64,000 nucleotides of DNA, from the NCBI RefSeq assembly GCF_001399755.1, contig NZ_LJCP01000010.1, positions 496,001 through 560,000 of the forward strand, read 5' to 3'. The position numbers and the translations under genes were made by a program. Every line of letters begins with the position of its first letter. Positions within the stretch are counted from its first letter, which is position 1. Shown in pieces: positions 25,217-34,011 of the stretch. The notes under the pieces are model-generated. The model was not told the origin of the DNA and did no database searches. It saw nothing but the letters and a program-made list of their open reading frames with translations. The DNA is from Thiohalorhabdus denitrificans (GTDB lineage: Bacteria; Pseudomonadota; Gammaproteobacteria; Thiohalorhabdales; Thiohalorhabdaceae).

Positions 25217-25489
25217 GGCCGTTCCCTCCGTCAGGATTGGACCGGGGATCCGGTCCGGATGGGTGTTCCTACCGCCCGGGGCGAGCCTGCGGCCTGGCTA
25301 GCCGGGAACTCGCCGATGATAGTACTGGGGCTCCTTGAAAGGGGATCTCCGCAATGGTATCCCCTCCTACCGGATGTCCTCACCGCCAAATGGCAGGGCG
25401 AAGAGGCCGGATATCCCTTGATTGTTCGGCACCCTCACGGCCTGTTCAAGCCCCATGGCAGCCAACCCAACCAACCTAGGAGAAGTCCC

Positions 25490-26011
25490 ATGGAGACAAG
25501 GAACCGCTGGAAGGCCGCACTCACCGGCATGGCCGCCGCCCTGCTCCTGTTCCCCGGCCATGCTCCGGCCCAGGAGCAGGATGTGGTAAGCGTGAAGCGG
25601 ATGTCCATGGAACTGGCGCGGGATATCGCCCAGGGCGCGGTGGAGGCCTGCCGGGACAAGGGCTACCAGGTCTCGGCGGTGGTGGTAGACCGGGGTGGCG
25701 ACATGCAGGCCCTCCTTCGGGACGTCTACGCCCCCCGCATGACCATGGACATCGCCCGGCAGAAGGCCGGGGCGGTTATCCTCTCCGGGACCTCCAGCGC
25801 CCAGGTGCGCGAGAACCGTTCGGACATCGCCGCGGACCTGAACCACCTCGGCGAGGTGCTGACCATGGAAGGCGCCCTGCCCATCGAGAGCCAGGGCTCC
25901 CTGATCGGGGCCGTGTCCGTCAGCGGCGCGCCGGGCGGGGACATCGACGAGGAATGCGCCCAGTCGGCCCTGGACGGCGTGGCCGACCGCCTGCAGTTCG
26001 GCGGCATGTAG
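25490..26011 (+). CDS. GlcG/HbpS-like haem-binding protein, exported
   Basis: 173 residues. A signal peptide (ALTGMAAALLLFPGHAPAQ) precedes a DUF336 domain with SVKRMSMELARDIAQGAVEA, the block VSAVVVDRGGDMQALLRDV and a final GSLIGAVSVSGAPGGDIDEE. HbpS and GlcG belong here; some members bind haem. ATG at 25490 with AGGAGA six bases before. A strong terminator follows, so it is likely a single-gene unit. Confidence 0.82.
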   Translation: METRNRWKAALTGMAAALLLFPGHAPAQEQDVVSVKRMSMELARDIAQGAVEACRDKGYQVSAVVVDRGGDMQALLRDVYAPRMTMDIARQKAGAVILSGTSSAQVRENRSDIAADLNHLGEVLTMEGALPIESQGSLIGAVSVSGAPGGDIDEECAQSALDGVADRLQFGGM

Positions 26012-26033
26012 GGCCACCGGAACCGGTGCCGAA

Positions 26034-26065
26034 CAGGGCCCCCGGTACGGGGCCCTGGTTTTTTT
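26034..26065 (+). terminator. Rho-independent terminator after the GlcG-like gene
   Basis: CAGGGCCCC (26034-26042), a 6-base loop, then GGGGCCCTG (26049-26057), followed by a run of seven T. It reaches the 3' end of the opposing acetyltransferase gene. Confidence 0.85.
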
Positions 26066-28742
26066 ACAGCTCCTTACGCAGAACCAGGATGCCCGGATCC
26101 TGGTCGCTGGGCCGCACGGTGAAATGCAGGCGTTCGGCGAGGGCGCGCATCTCCGTGTTGTTGGACAGCATCTCCCCTTCCATGACCTTGAGGCCCCGCT
26201 CCTTGGCGGTCTCCATCAGGATCTGCGCCAGCCGGCTACCGAGCCCCTGCCGCCGCCATTCGTCGGCCACCACGATGGCAAACTCGCAGCTCTCCCCGTC
26301 CGGATTGACGGTGTAGCGGGCCACCCCCAGCTCCACCTCCCGCCCGCCCCGCTTGGTCACGGCGACGAAGGCCATCTCCCGGTCGTAGTCGATCTGGGTG
26401 AAGCGCACCAGCATCTCCTGGGTAAGCTCGTGCAGGGTGCGCATGAAGCGGTAGTACTTGGACTCCTCCGAGAGGTTGCGGACGAACTCCTGCTCGATCT
26501 CGGCGTCCTCGGGGCGGATGGGACGGATGACGATCTCCGTGCCATCCGCCAGCTGGAAGTGCCCTCCCAGCTCCGAGGGATAGGGGTGGATGGCCATGTG
26601 GCCGTAGGGCTCGAGGGTGGGCGTGGGGGCCTTGACGCGGACGCGGGCGTCCACCGCCCAGACCCCTTCCGGATCCGCCATGAGCGGATTGATGTCGAGC
26701 TCCTGGATGTGGGGCAGCTCGCAGACCAGCTCGGAGACCCCCAGCAGGGTGCTCTCCAGGGCGGTGCGGTCGGCCGCATGCAGGTTGCGGTAGGCGTCCA
26801 GCAGGCGGGAGATCCGGGTCTCCTCCACCAGGCGGCGGGCCAGGAAGCTGTTCAGGGGCGGCAGGGCCACGGCCCGGTCGCGCATGATTTCCACCGCCGT
26901 GCCCCCGGCCCCGAAACTCACCACCGGACCGAAGACGGGGTCCCGCAGCACCCCCACCAGGAGCTCGCGACGGTGGGGGTGGGTGTACATGCGCTCCAGC
27001 ACCACCCCGTGCAGGCGGGCCTCGGGGAGCTGCCTCGCCACCTCCTCCAGCAGCTCGTTGTAGGCGTGGCGCACCGCCTGGGCGTTGCCGATGTTGAGCC
27101 GGACCCCGCCCACGTCCGACTTGTGACTGATATCGGGGGAGTTGATCTTCATGGCCACCGGGAAACCGATGGACTCGGCCATCACCAGGGCCTGGTTGGC
27201 GGAGGTGACCTCCACCGACGGCAGCACCGGCACCCCGAAGGCAGTCAGCACCGCCTTGGACTCCATCTCCGAGAGCACCTCCCGGTGTTCCGCCAGGGCC
27301 CCCTCGATAATCAGCCGCGCCCCCTCCGGATCCGGCTCGGAGCGGAAGGAGCGTGGCCCCGGCACCTGCAAGAGCTGCTCCTGGTTGCGCCGATGGGTGG
27401 CCAGGTAGGAGAAGGCCTCCACCGCCGCCTCCGGACTGCCGAAGTAGGGCACCTGGGCCTCCCGGAAACGCTGCCAGCCGGGGGCCACCTGTTCCTCGCC
27501 CATCCAGCACGCCAGCACCGGCTTGTCGCTCGCCCGGTGGGCCTCCACCACCGCATCGGCGGCCTCGCGGGGACGGGTCATGGCCTGGGGAGTGAGCATG
27601 GCCAGCACGCCGTCCAGGTTGCGGTCGGCGAGGCAGGCGGACAGGGCCTCGCCGTAGCGCTCCGGGCTGGCGTCACCGAGGATATCCAGGGGATTGCCCC
27701 CGGACCAGTGCTCCGGGAGGCGCTGGTTGAGCCGCTCCACGGTGCCTTCGGCGAGCTCCGGAACGTCCACGCCCACATCGATGGCCCGGTCCGTGGCCAG
27801 CACCCCGGGCCCGCCGGCGTTGGTGACGATGCCCAGCCGGCTGCCGCCCACCTTGGGGCGCTCGGCCAGCATCTGGGCGGCCGCGAAGAGCTGATCGATG
27901 GTCCGGGCGCGCACCGCCCCCGCCCGGCCGAGGGCCGAATCGAACACGTCGTCGCCGCCCACCAGGGCGCCGGTGTGGGACATGGCGGCCCGCGATCCCG
28001 CGGCGTGGCGCCCCGCCTTGACCACGATCACCGGCTTCAGCCGCGCCGCGCTCCGCAGCCCGCTCACGAAGCCGCGGGCGTTGTGGATCCCCTCCACGTA
28101 GAGGAGGATGCTGGAGGTCTGGGCGTCCAGGGCGAGGTAGTCGAGGACGTCGCCGAAGTCCACGTCGGCGGCGTCGCCCAGGGAGACCATGGCGGAGAAT
28201 CCCACCTGATGGGGGCGGGCCCAATCGAGGATGGCGGTGCACAGGGCCCCGGACTGGGAGACCAGGGCCAGATTGCCCGGCTCGGCGCTGTTGTTGCTGA
28301 AGGTGGCGTTCACCCCCCGGCCGGGGCGGATCACCCCGAGGCAGTTGGGCCCCAGCACGCGGATGCCGTAGTAGCGGGCGTATTCCTCCAGGTCCCGCTC
28401 CAGGCGCCGGCCTTTGGCTCCCGCCTCGCCGAAGCCGGCGGACATGACCACCGCCACTTCGACGCCATGCTCCCCGCACTCCCGGACGATGCCGGGCACC
28501 GTCTCCGCGGGCGTGGCCACCACGGCCATGTCCACTCGCTGGCCGATATCGCCGAGCCGCTCGAAGCACGGCTGGTCCATCACCGCATCGTATTTGGGGT
28601 TCACTGCGTAGAGCGAGCCGGGGAACCCCGCCGCCAGAAGGTTGCGCAGCACCTGCCCGCCCACCGAGCCGGTCTTCTCGCTGGCCCCGAACACGGCCAC
28701 GGACTCGGGGGCGAAGAGCTTATCCAGGTAATGGGGGCGCAT
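26064..28742 (-). CDS. Protein lysine acetyltransferase, Pat-like (acyl-CoA synthetase domain plus GNAT)
   Basis: 892 residues. The first part (1-690) is the NDP-forming acyl-CoA synthetase architecture: CoA-binding domain APESVAVFGASEKTGSVGGQ, the mid domain with SHTGALVG (His 256), and an ATP-grasp region with MKINSPDISHKSDVGGVRL. The C-terminal part (about 725-892) is a GNAT domain with RRQGLGSRL, the acetyl-CoA loop. In Salmonella Pat the fused GNAT acetylates metabolic enzymes. The family-level call is firm; the target proteins are unknown. Confidence 0.88.
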   Translation of the reverse strand: MRPHYLDKLFAPESVAVFGASEKTGSVGGQVLRNLLAAGFPGSLYAVNPKYDAVMDQPCFERLGDIGQRVDMAVVATPAETVPGIVRECGEHGVEVAVVMSAGFGEAGAKGRRLERDLEEYARYYGIRVLGPNCLGVIRPGRGVNATFSNNSAEPGNLALVSQSGALCTAILDWARPHQVGFSAMVSLGDAADVDFGDVLDYLALDAQTSSILLYVEGIHNARGFVSGLRSAARLKPVIVVKAGRHAAGSRAAMSHTGALVGGDDVFDSALGRAGAVRARTIDQLFAAAQMLAERPKVGGSRLGIVTNAGGPGVLATDRAIDVGVDVPELAEGTVERLNQRLPEHWSGGNPLDILGDASPERYGEALSACLADRNLDGVLAMLTPQAMTRPREAADAVVEAHRASDKPVLACWMGEEQVAPGWQRFREAQVPYFGSPEAAVEAFSYLATHRRNQEQLLQVPGPRSFRSEPDPEGARLIIEGALAEHREVLSEMESKAVLTAFGVPVLPSVEVTSANQALVMAESIGFPVAMKINSPDISHKSDVGGVRLNIGNAQAVRHAYNELLEEVARQLPEARLHGVVLERMYTHPHRRELLVGVLRDPVFGPVVSFGAGGTAVEIMRDRAVALPPLNSFLARRLVEETRISRLLDAYRNLHAADRTALESTLLGVSELVCELPHIQELDINPLMADPEGVWAVDARVRVKAPTPTLEPYGHMAIHPYPSELGGHFQLADGTEIVIRPIRPEDAEIEQEFVRNLSEESKYYRFMRTLHELTQEMLVRFTQIDYDREMAFVAVTKRGGREVELGVARYTVNPDGESCEFAIVVADEWRRQGLGSRLAQILMETAKERGLKVMEGEMLSNNTEMRALAERLHFTVRPSDQDPGILVLRKEL

Positions 28743-28938
28743 GGGCGGGACCTCGTGCGGGATGCCGGAGGGGGCTCTGCCCTTTCAACTTGCCTCCCAG
28801 AAGGGGGCCTTGAAAAGATGACGCACATGGGGGGATGACCGGGGCACCTTATTCGGGCGTCCCCGGGACCCACCGCCACGGTCCGGGTTCACCCGGCGGC
28901 CCTGGCGGTGTAAGGTGCCAGCCCCACGCGGAGCCCCC

Positions 28939-29862
28939 ATGACCGTAGCCCTGGTGACGCACCCCGCCTGCGCGGAATACGTCCTGCCCCCGCTCTACCC
29001 CGACCAGCCCGCCCGGCTGGACGCCATCAGCGACCAGCTGATCGCCTCCGGCCTGGAACCGCTTCTGCGGGGGGTGGAGGCCCCCGCGGCCTCCGACGAC
29101 CAGATCACCGCCGTACACGCCGCCGACTACCTGGCCCGCCTGGAGCACAGCCTGCCGGTGGAGGGCTGGCAGCCCCTGGACGTGGACACCCTGCTGGCCC
29201 CCGGCTCCCTGGCGGCGGCGCGGGGCGCGGCGGGGGCCGCCCTGCGCGCCATGGAGCTCACCCTGCAGGGCGAGGCGGAGGCCGCCTTCGCCCTCACCCG
29301 ACCCCCGGGCCACCACGCCGGGGGCTCCTCCGCCCGGGGGTTCTGCCTGCTGAACCATGCGGTCCTGGCGGCACAACACGCCCGAATTCACCAAGGCGCC
29401 GAACGGGTCGCCATCGTGGACTTCGACGCCCACCACGGGGACGGCACCGAGTCCCTGGTGGCGGAAGTGCCAGGACTCCTCTTCCTGTCCCTGTACCAGG
29501 ACGGGGGCTTCGGCGCACCCACCGGAACGGGGCCGGGAAACGCCCTCCGCCTACCCCTGGCCCCGCGCGCCACGGGCACGGACCTGCGCGCCGTTGCCCA
29601 GGACCGGCTCCTCCCGGCCCTGGAGGGCTTTCGACCCGACCTGTTGCTTTTCTCGGCGGGATTCGACGGACACGCGGAGGAGGACCTCTCCGACCTGCGT
29701 CTTTTGGAGCGGGACTATGCCTGGCTGGTCCGGGCGTGCCGCGCGGCCTCCGCCGCGGACGGCCCGCCACCCACCGCGCTGGTGCTGGAGGGCGGATACG
29801 TGCCCCGGGTGCTGGGCCGGTGCGTGACCGAGGTGATCCGGGGCCTGCTCGGACCCGCCTGA
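28939..29862 (+). CDS. Histone deacetylase family amidohydrolase
   Basis: 307 residues. Zinc and catalytic motifs: RPPGHHAGG (His pair), the Asp-His pair in VDFDAHHGDGTE, and the Asp in FSAGFDGHAEEDL. C-terminal LVLEGGY. Bacterial members deacetylate polyamines or acetylated proteins and small molecules; the target is unknown. The ATG at 28939 has GGAG upstream and begins MTVALVTHP. Divergent from the Pat-like gene; a link to reversal of its acetylation is tempting but unproven. Confidence 0.9.
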   Translation: MTVALVTHPACAEYVLPPLYPDQPARLDAISDQLIASGLEPLLRGVEAPAASDDQITAVHAADYLARLEHSLPVEGWQPLDVDTLLAPGSLAAARGAAGAALRAMELTLQGEAEAAFALTRPPGHHAGGSSARGFCLLNHAVLAAQHARIHQGAERVAIVDFDAHHGDGTESLVAEVPGLLFLSLYQDGGFGAPTGTGPGNALRLPLAPRATGTDLRAVAQDRLLPALEGFRPDLLLFSAGFDGHAEEDLSDLRLLERDYAWLVRACRAASAADGPPPTALVLEGGYVPRVLGRCVTEVIRGLLGPA

Positions 29863-29874
29863 GCCGGGGGTACC

Positions 29875-29895
29875 TGTGGGAGCGATCAGCGACCG
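29875..29895. repeat. Degenerate REP-like element
   Basis: TGTGGGAGCGATCAGCGACC carries the GTGG tetranucleotide, GGGAGC and a final GACC as in the REP at 18969, but its hairpin is very short. It lies just after the deacetylase gene. Confidence 0.35.
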
Positions 29896-29990
29896 GAACG
29901 GAACAGCCCGTCCCGGCGTGTGGCGGCTGGCAGCCCCTCCCCCACGGCCCACGGCCACCAAGCGGGAAAGAGATTTTCAGGCACCTTCGC

Positions 29991-30269
29991 CTAGCCGCCG
30001 CCCTCCTTGCGGCAGTCCTCCAGCTCCCTCCCCCACTCCTCCAGGAGGGCGTCCCGGATCTCTCCCTGCTCCCACGATTCCAGGAGCCGCTCGCGCCCCG
30101 CCCGCAGCACGGTCCGCTGCCAGCCTTGGCGAACCGCGCACTCCACGCCCACCTCCCAGTGGCCGTCCCGGGGCTCCACCTGGAACAGGTAGGCCTCCAC
30201 CCCCAGCTCCTCCAGCAGATTCTCGGTGGCTGCCCGGGCTCGTTCCAGCTCGTCGCCGGTGATGCGCAT
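29991..30269 (-). CDS. Hypothetical protein (92 residues)
   Basis: Starts at ATG 30269 with AAGGAGG six bases upstream. The protein is hydrophilic and helical with a central beta hairpin (EAYLFQVEPRDGHWEVGVEC) and one Cys near the end (LEDCRKEG). No family recognised. Codon use is normal for the window. It stands alone downstream of the tRNA terminator. Confidence 0.62.
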   Translation of the reverse strand: MRITGDELERARAATENLLEELGVEAYLFQVEPRDGHWEVGVECAVRQGWQRTVLRAGRERLLESWEQGEIRDALLEEWGRELEDCRKEGGG

Positions 30270-30453
30270 GAACGCCTCCTTGCATGGGAGGGCAGGTGGG
30301 GACCCCCGTGAGACGCACGCCCAGGGGGGATCGGTCATGGACTTCCGTCGAGGATAACAGGGGGACGGAGGAACCCGCGCGGGGAATGGGTGCCGAAGCG
30401 GCCGGGACAGGAACGGGCCCTGGGGCCCTCGATGGAAGGAACGTCCGCAAAAA

Positions 30454-30491
30454 CGCGAAAAGCCCGGCGGTTCCCCGCCGGGCTTTTCGCG
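30454..30491 (-). terminator. Terminator of tRNA-Glu
   Basis: A 17-base perfect stem (30454-30470 with 30475-30491) around a 4-base loop, CGCGAAAAGCCCGGCGG against its complement. On the minus strand it is followed by five T. It lies 38 bases past the tRNA 3' end. Confidence 0.9.
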
Positions 30492-30528
30492 AGCAGCCAA
30501 CCGACGCCCCGCGGGGCGTCGTCGCATA

Positions 30529-30604
30529 TGGCGTCCCCAGGGGGACTCGAACCCCCGTCTTCGGCGTGAAAGGCCGATGTCCTGGACCGCTAGACGATGG
30601 GGAC
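30529..30604 (-). tRNA. tRNA-Glu (anticodon TTC)
   Basis: 76 bases. The minus strand begins GTCCCCATCGTCTAGCGGTC, closely resembling E. coli tRNA-Glu. The anticodon loop reads CTTTCAC with TTC as anticodon. The T arm GGGGGTTCGAGTCCCCC is intact, the acceptor stem GTCCCC/GGGGAC pairs, and the 3' GCCA end is encoded. Typical promoter and terminator flank it. Confidence 0.97.
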
Positions 30605-30622
30605 GCGGCGAAATGAAGGCTG

Positions 30623-30652
30623 TATTTAAGCAAATCGGACCGGGAGGGTCAA
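30623..30652 (-). promoter_or_regulatory. Sigma-70 promoter of tRNA-Glu
   Basis: On the minus strand TTGACC (30647-30652) is followed 18 bases later by TAAATA (30623-30628), close to TTGACA-TATAAT. It sits about 19 bases before the mature tRNA 5' end, as expected for a stable RNA promoter. Confidence 0.75.
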
Positions 30653-30729
30653 TGCCCCGGCCGGGTATCCTGGCACCCGCATTCCGGCTATCCTTTGGGG
30701 CCCATGAACGCTTGGAGACCTCGCTCGGC

Positions 30730-31626
30730 ATGCCCGTTTTCAAGAACGCCCTGGCCCGGCTCGGCGCCTGGGCCCAGTACCCCCTTCCCCACCATGCCCT
30801 CTCCCGCCTGCTGGGCGTCCTCACCCGCCGGCGGCACCCCTGGGTGCGACGGCCGCTCATCCGCTGGTTCCTGCGCCGTTACGGGGTGGATCTGGAGGAA
30901 GCCGCGGAACCGGATCCGGAGGGCTACCCCGACTTCCAGGCCTTCTTCACCCGACCCCTGAAGCCGGGGGCGCGCCCCCTCTGCCCGGAACCGGACAGCA
31001 TCGCCAGCCCGGCCGATGGGACCGTAAGCGAGCTCGGGCACCTCGCGGAGGAGCGGTCGGTGCGTGCCAAGGACGCAGCATTCGGCGTGCCGGAACTGCT
31101 GGGAGGATCGGAGGATCTGGCCGCCCCCTTCACGGGGGGAAGCTTCCTGACCGTCTATCTGGCCCCGCGGGACTACCACCGGGTCCACATGCCCAGGGAC
31201 GGCACCCTGCGGGAGATGGTCCACATCCCGGGGCGGGCCTTCAGCGTGAACCCCGCCACCACCGCCCACGTCCCGAACCTGTTCGCCCGCAACGAGCGAG
31301 TGGTGGCCCGGTTCGACACGGACGCGGGCCCTATGGCCGTGGTCCTGGTAGGCGCCATGCTGGTGGCCACCATCGGCACCGTCTGGGCAGGCACCGTCAC
31401 CCCGCCTACCCGGAGGGAGATCCGGCGCTGGCACTATCCGGAAGATGGGGAGGAGGCCATCCGGTTGGCGAAGGGGGAGGAATTGGGCTGGTTCAACCTG
31501 GGGTCCACGGTCATCGTCCTCTTCGGACCCACCCGGGCCCGCTGGAGGGAGGACCTGACCCCGGGACAGCGGGTGCTAACCGGGAGCTGCCTGGGCTGGC
31601 ATCCCCCCGGAGAGACACAAGGCTAG
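30730..31626 (+). CDS. psd: Phosphatidylserine decarboxylase proenzyme
   Basis: Makes phosphatidylethanolamine at the inner membrane. The LGST self-cleavage motif is present as FNLGSTVIVLF near residue 260, giving the pyruvoyl Ser. YLAPRDYHRVHMPRDG supplies the catalytic Asp/His block, and ASPADGTVSEL is near residue 95. From ATG 30730 the protein is 298 residues, the usual size, and begins PVFKNALARLGAWAQYPLPH. Upstream in-frame ATGs overlap the tRNA promoter. Its stop overlaps the convergent cytochrome gene by 4 bases. Confidence 0.95.
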   Translation: MPVFKNALARLGAWAQYPLPHHALSRLLGVLTRRRHPWVRRPLIRWFLRRYGVDLEEAAEPDPEGYPDFQAFFTRPLKPGARPLCPEPDSIASPADGTVSELGHLAEERSVRAKDAAFGVPELLGGSEDLAAPFTGGSFLTVYLAPRDYHRVHMPRDGTLREMVHIPGRAFSVNPATTAHVPNLFARNERVVARFDTDAGPMAVVLVGAMLVATIGTVWAGTVTPPTRREIRRWHYPEDGEEAIRLAKGEELGWFNLGSTVIVLFGPTRARWREDLTPGQRVLTGSCLGWHPPGETQG

Positions 31627-32036
31627 TTCTCGGGCGCGTCCGGAACCTCCTTCAGGAAGGTGACAATCGCCTCCCGGTTGGATTCCTTCTGCATGACCTC
31701 CAGCTTGGGCATGTCCAGGGGATAGTCATCGGCTATGGACTGGGCGTAGGCGTCACCGGAATCCACCATGGCCTCCGGATCCTCCAGCCACTTCAAGAGC
31801 CATTCCTCGGAGGGGACCCGGTTCAGGACCCCGCCCAGGCCCGGCCCGGAGGCCTGGCTCTTCTCCTTCAGGGTGTGACACTGCACGCACACCTTGAAAA
31901 AAATCTTCTGGCCCTTGGCGGCCTCCGCCGTGGATTGGGCCCGGATCTCCGGCGAGAAACCTCCGGCAAGCATAAGGGCGGCCGGTAAAAAGAACGTGCC
32001 CAGCAGCGTTCGGGCACGACGGGACCGCTCATCCAT
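31623..32036 (-). CDS. c-type cytochrome, class I, exported
   Basis: 137 residues. A signal peptide (TLLGTFFLPAALMLAGG) precedes the haem motif CVQCH near residue 50. PGLGGVLNR follows and the distal Met is probably in YPLDMPKLE. A periplasmic single-haem electron carrier. No oxidase or dehydrogenase gene is adjacent, so the partner is unknown. Divergent from the DUF2452 gene. Confidence 0.87.
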   Translation of the reverse strand: MDERSRRARTLLGTFFLPAALMLAGGFSPEIRAQSTAEAAKGQKIFFKVCVQCHTLKEKSQASGPGLGGVLNRVPSEEWLLKWLEDPEAMVDSGDAYAQSIADDYPLDMPKLEVMQKESNREAIVTFLKEVPDAPEN

Positions 32037-32163
32037 AGATTCGGCTCCTGGTTGCGGGCTAGCCAGCGGCGAAACGCCGAGTGGATGCGCCGGCCCAAGG
32101 TTGAAGGGCCTTCGCGCGAAAGGCTACCCTATTAACTTTAAGATGCCTTTTATCGAGGATCAA

Positions 32164-32688
32164 ATGGCCGACGACCCGAAGAACTCCCGAGAAGACAACG
32201 CCCAAAAGACTCCCCAGGACAAGGGGGAAATTCATCAGGGCCCCGACCATAGCTCTCCCTACCCCGTGGAGCGCGGCGCGCCGGCCTTCAATCTCGTGGA
32301 CACGGCCCAGGAGATCGAGAAGGCCGACCAGATGGTGAATACCCGCGTGAGCGGCAAGCTAAAAGTTATTGCCGACCAGATCAAGGCGCTCCAGGCCGAG
32401 GCCGAGGAGATCATGAACAGCGCCCAGGAGGACATGGAGCTGCACAAGGCCCAGTGCAACTTCCAGCGCCAGCCGGGGAAAATATACCATCTCTATGAAA
32501 AAGAGGATGGTACGCTGTACTTCTCCATGCTCTCGGAGGAGGACTGGAACGGCAATCCGCCGGACACCTTCCGCGGCTCCTACCGCCTGGAGCCGGACTA
32601 CTCCTGGACCCCCGCGGACAAGATCGACGAGCCCGACGACACCCAGGCGCTGGTCAACAAGCTCCTGGAGAGCCGCGGCCTGGACTGA
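32164..32688 (+). CDS. DUF2452 domain protein
   Basis: 174 residues, cytosolic. A polar N-terminus leads to a helical stretch (NLVDTAQEIEKADQMVNTRV) and then to the conserved block YHLYEKEDGTLYFSMLSEED, typical of DUF2452. Function unknown. I chose ATG 32164 because GAGG lies about seven bases before it; ATG 32143 lacks a ribosome site. A possible promoter TTGAAG (32101) with TACCCT (32125) precedes it. Confidence 0.75.
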   Translation: MADDPKNSREDNAQKTPQDKGEIHQGPDHSSPYPVERGAPAFNLVDTAQEIEKADQMVNTRVSGKLKVIADQIKALQAEAEEIMNSAQEDMELHKAQCNFQRQPGKIYHLYEKEDGTLYFSMLSEEDWNGNPPDTFRGSYRLEPDYSWTPADKIDEPDDTQALVNKLLESRGLD

Positions 32689-32766
32689 CCCGCCCGCCGC
32701 GGGCTCCCTTCCCCACCCCTCCCTTCCAGGCCCGACGCGGCCGCCCAGCCCTACGCCACCCCGGTC

Positions 32767-33960
32767 CTAGACCGAGGACCGCGTCGGTGCCGCCACCCGG
32801 GTCAGGCCCATGACCGCCACTCCCAGGGCCGCCAGGCCGCCGGCCACCCAGAAGGTGGCCCCTCCCCCGATCCAGTCCCACAAAGTGCCCGAAAGCAGGG
32901 AGCCCACCCCGCCGCCGAAGCCGAAGGCCAGGCTGGAATAGAGGGCAAAGCCCGACGACCGCTGGCTGCCGGGGAACAGCTCGTGGGTGTGGTGGGCGGC
33001 CGCGGCATGGAAGGTGGCGAAGGTGGCGGCATGGAGCACCTGCGCGGCCAGGAGCCACCCCAGGGCGGTGGTGCTGCCGATCACCATCCAGCGCAGGGCC
33101 GCCAGAACCAGGCTGGCCGCCAGGATGAAGCGCACCCCGAAGCGGCGGACGAGCTGGTCCGTGTACAGGAACACCACCACCTCCGCCAGCACCCCCAGCC
33201 CCCACAGCAGGCCGATGGCCAGGCCGGAATAGCCGTGGGCGCTCATGAAGATGGAGAAGAACCCATAGTAGGCGCCGTGGCTGGCCTGCATGAGGAAGGT
33301 GGTGGCGAAGAAGCCCCAGACCCGCCTCCGGCGTAAGGTCTCCAGCAGGGAACCCCCGCCGGCCCCGTTCCCCGCCGCCACCCCCGGCTCGGGGACCAGG
33401 AAGGTGAAGGCCAGGATACCCAGCAGCAGGGCGTTCATGAAGTCCAGCAGCCGCACGTAGCCCAGGGAATCCAAAAGCGGCCCCAGAGCCACCGCCGTGA
33501 GGATGAAGCCCAGCGAGCCCCACAAGCGCAGGCGCCCGTAATGGATCCCCCGGCTGCGGACCACGTCCCACACGGCCCCTTCCACCAGGGGCAGGGGGCC
33601 GGCATGGAAGAAGGCGAACAGGGCCACCACGGGCAGCATGGCCCAGAAGGTGTCCAGGCCGTAGAGCGGCAGGAAGGCCAGAAGGGTACCGAGGGCGGTG
33701 AAGCGGGCCACCGTCAGCCGGCGGCCCGTGCGATCGGCGAGGGGCCCCCACACGTTGGGGGCGAAGATTTTGGTGATCTGAATGGCCCCCACCAGCACCC
33801 CGATCTGGAAGGCGACCATGCCCAGGGATTCCAGGTAGAGGCTCCAGTACGGAAGGATGGCGCCGAGGGTGGCGAAATAGACGAAGTAGAAGCCGCCGAA
33901 GCGGAAGGCCAGGTCGCGACTTAACCCGTTACCTTCTGCGGTTCCGGAATCGGCCTCCAA
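32767..33960 (-). CDS. MFS transporter, 3-phenylpropionate/LacY-like type
   Basis: 397 residues with about 12 hydrophobic spans. The first loop carries GPLADRTGRRLTVARF, the MFS signature between helices 2 and 3. The N-terminal FYFVYFATLGAILPYWSLYL resembles HcaT and nucleoside-sugar porter-like members. The substrate is unknown. The ATG at 33960 is 51 bases from the stop of aroC on the same strand. Confidence 0.82.
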   Translation of the reverse strand: MEADSGTAEGNGLSRDLAFRFGGFYFVYFATLGAILPYWSLYLESLGMVAFQIGVLVGAIQITKIFAPNVWGPLADRTGRRLTVARFTALGTLLAFLPLYGLDTFWAMLPVVALFAFFHAGPLPLVEGAVWDVVRSRGIHYGRLRLWGSLGFILTAVALGPLLDSLGYVRLLDFMNALLLGILAFTFLVPEPGVAAGNGAGGGSLLETLRRRRVWGFFATTFLMQASHGAYYGFFSIFMSAHGYSGLAIGLLWGLGVLAEVVVFLYTDQLVRRFGVRFILAASLVLAALRWMVIGSTTALGWLLAAQVLHAATFATFHAAAAHHTHELFPGSQRSSGFALYSSLAFGFGGGVGSLLSGTLWDWIGGGATFWVAGGLAALGVAVMGLTRVAAPTRSSV

Positions 33961-34011
33961 GGGTGGCTCCTTCGAATGGGGACAGGATACTCCGTGGAGA
34001 ATGTCCCGCGG

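Noticed and set aside
26124-28838. Open plus-strand frame of 904 codons opposite the Pat-like gene
   Set aside because: It is the mirror of a clear gene; its translation is His/Gln/Arg-rich, with no recognisable fold, as expected from antisense of GC-rich codons.
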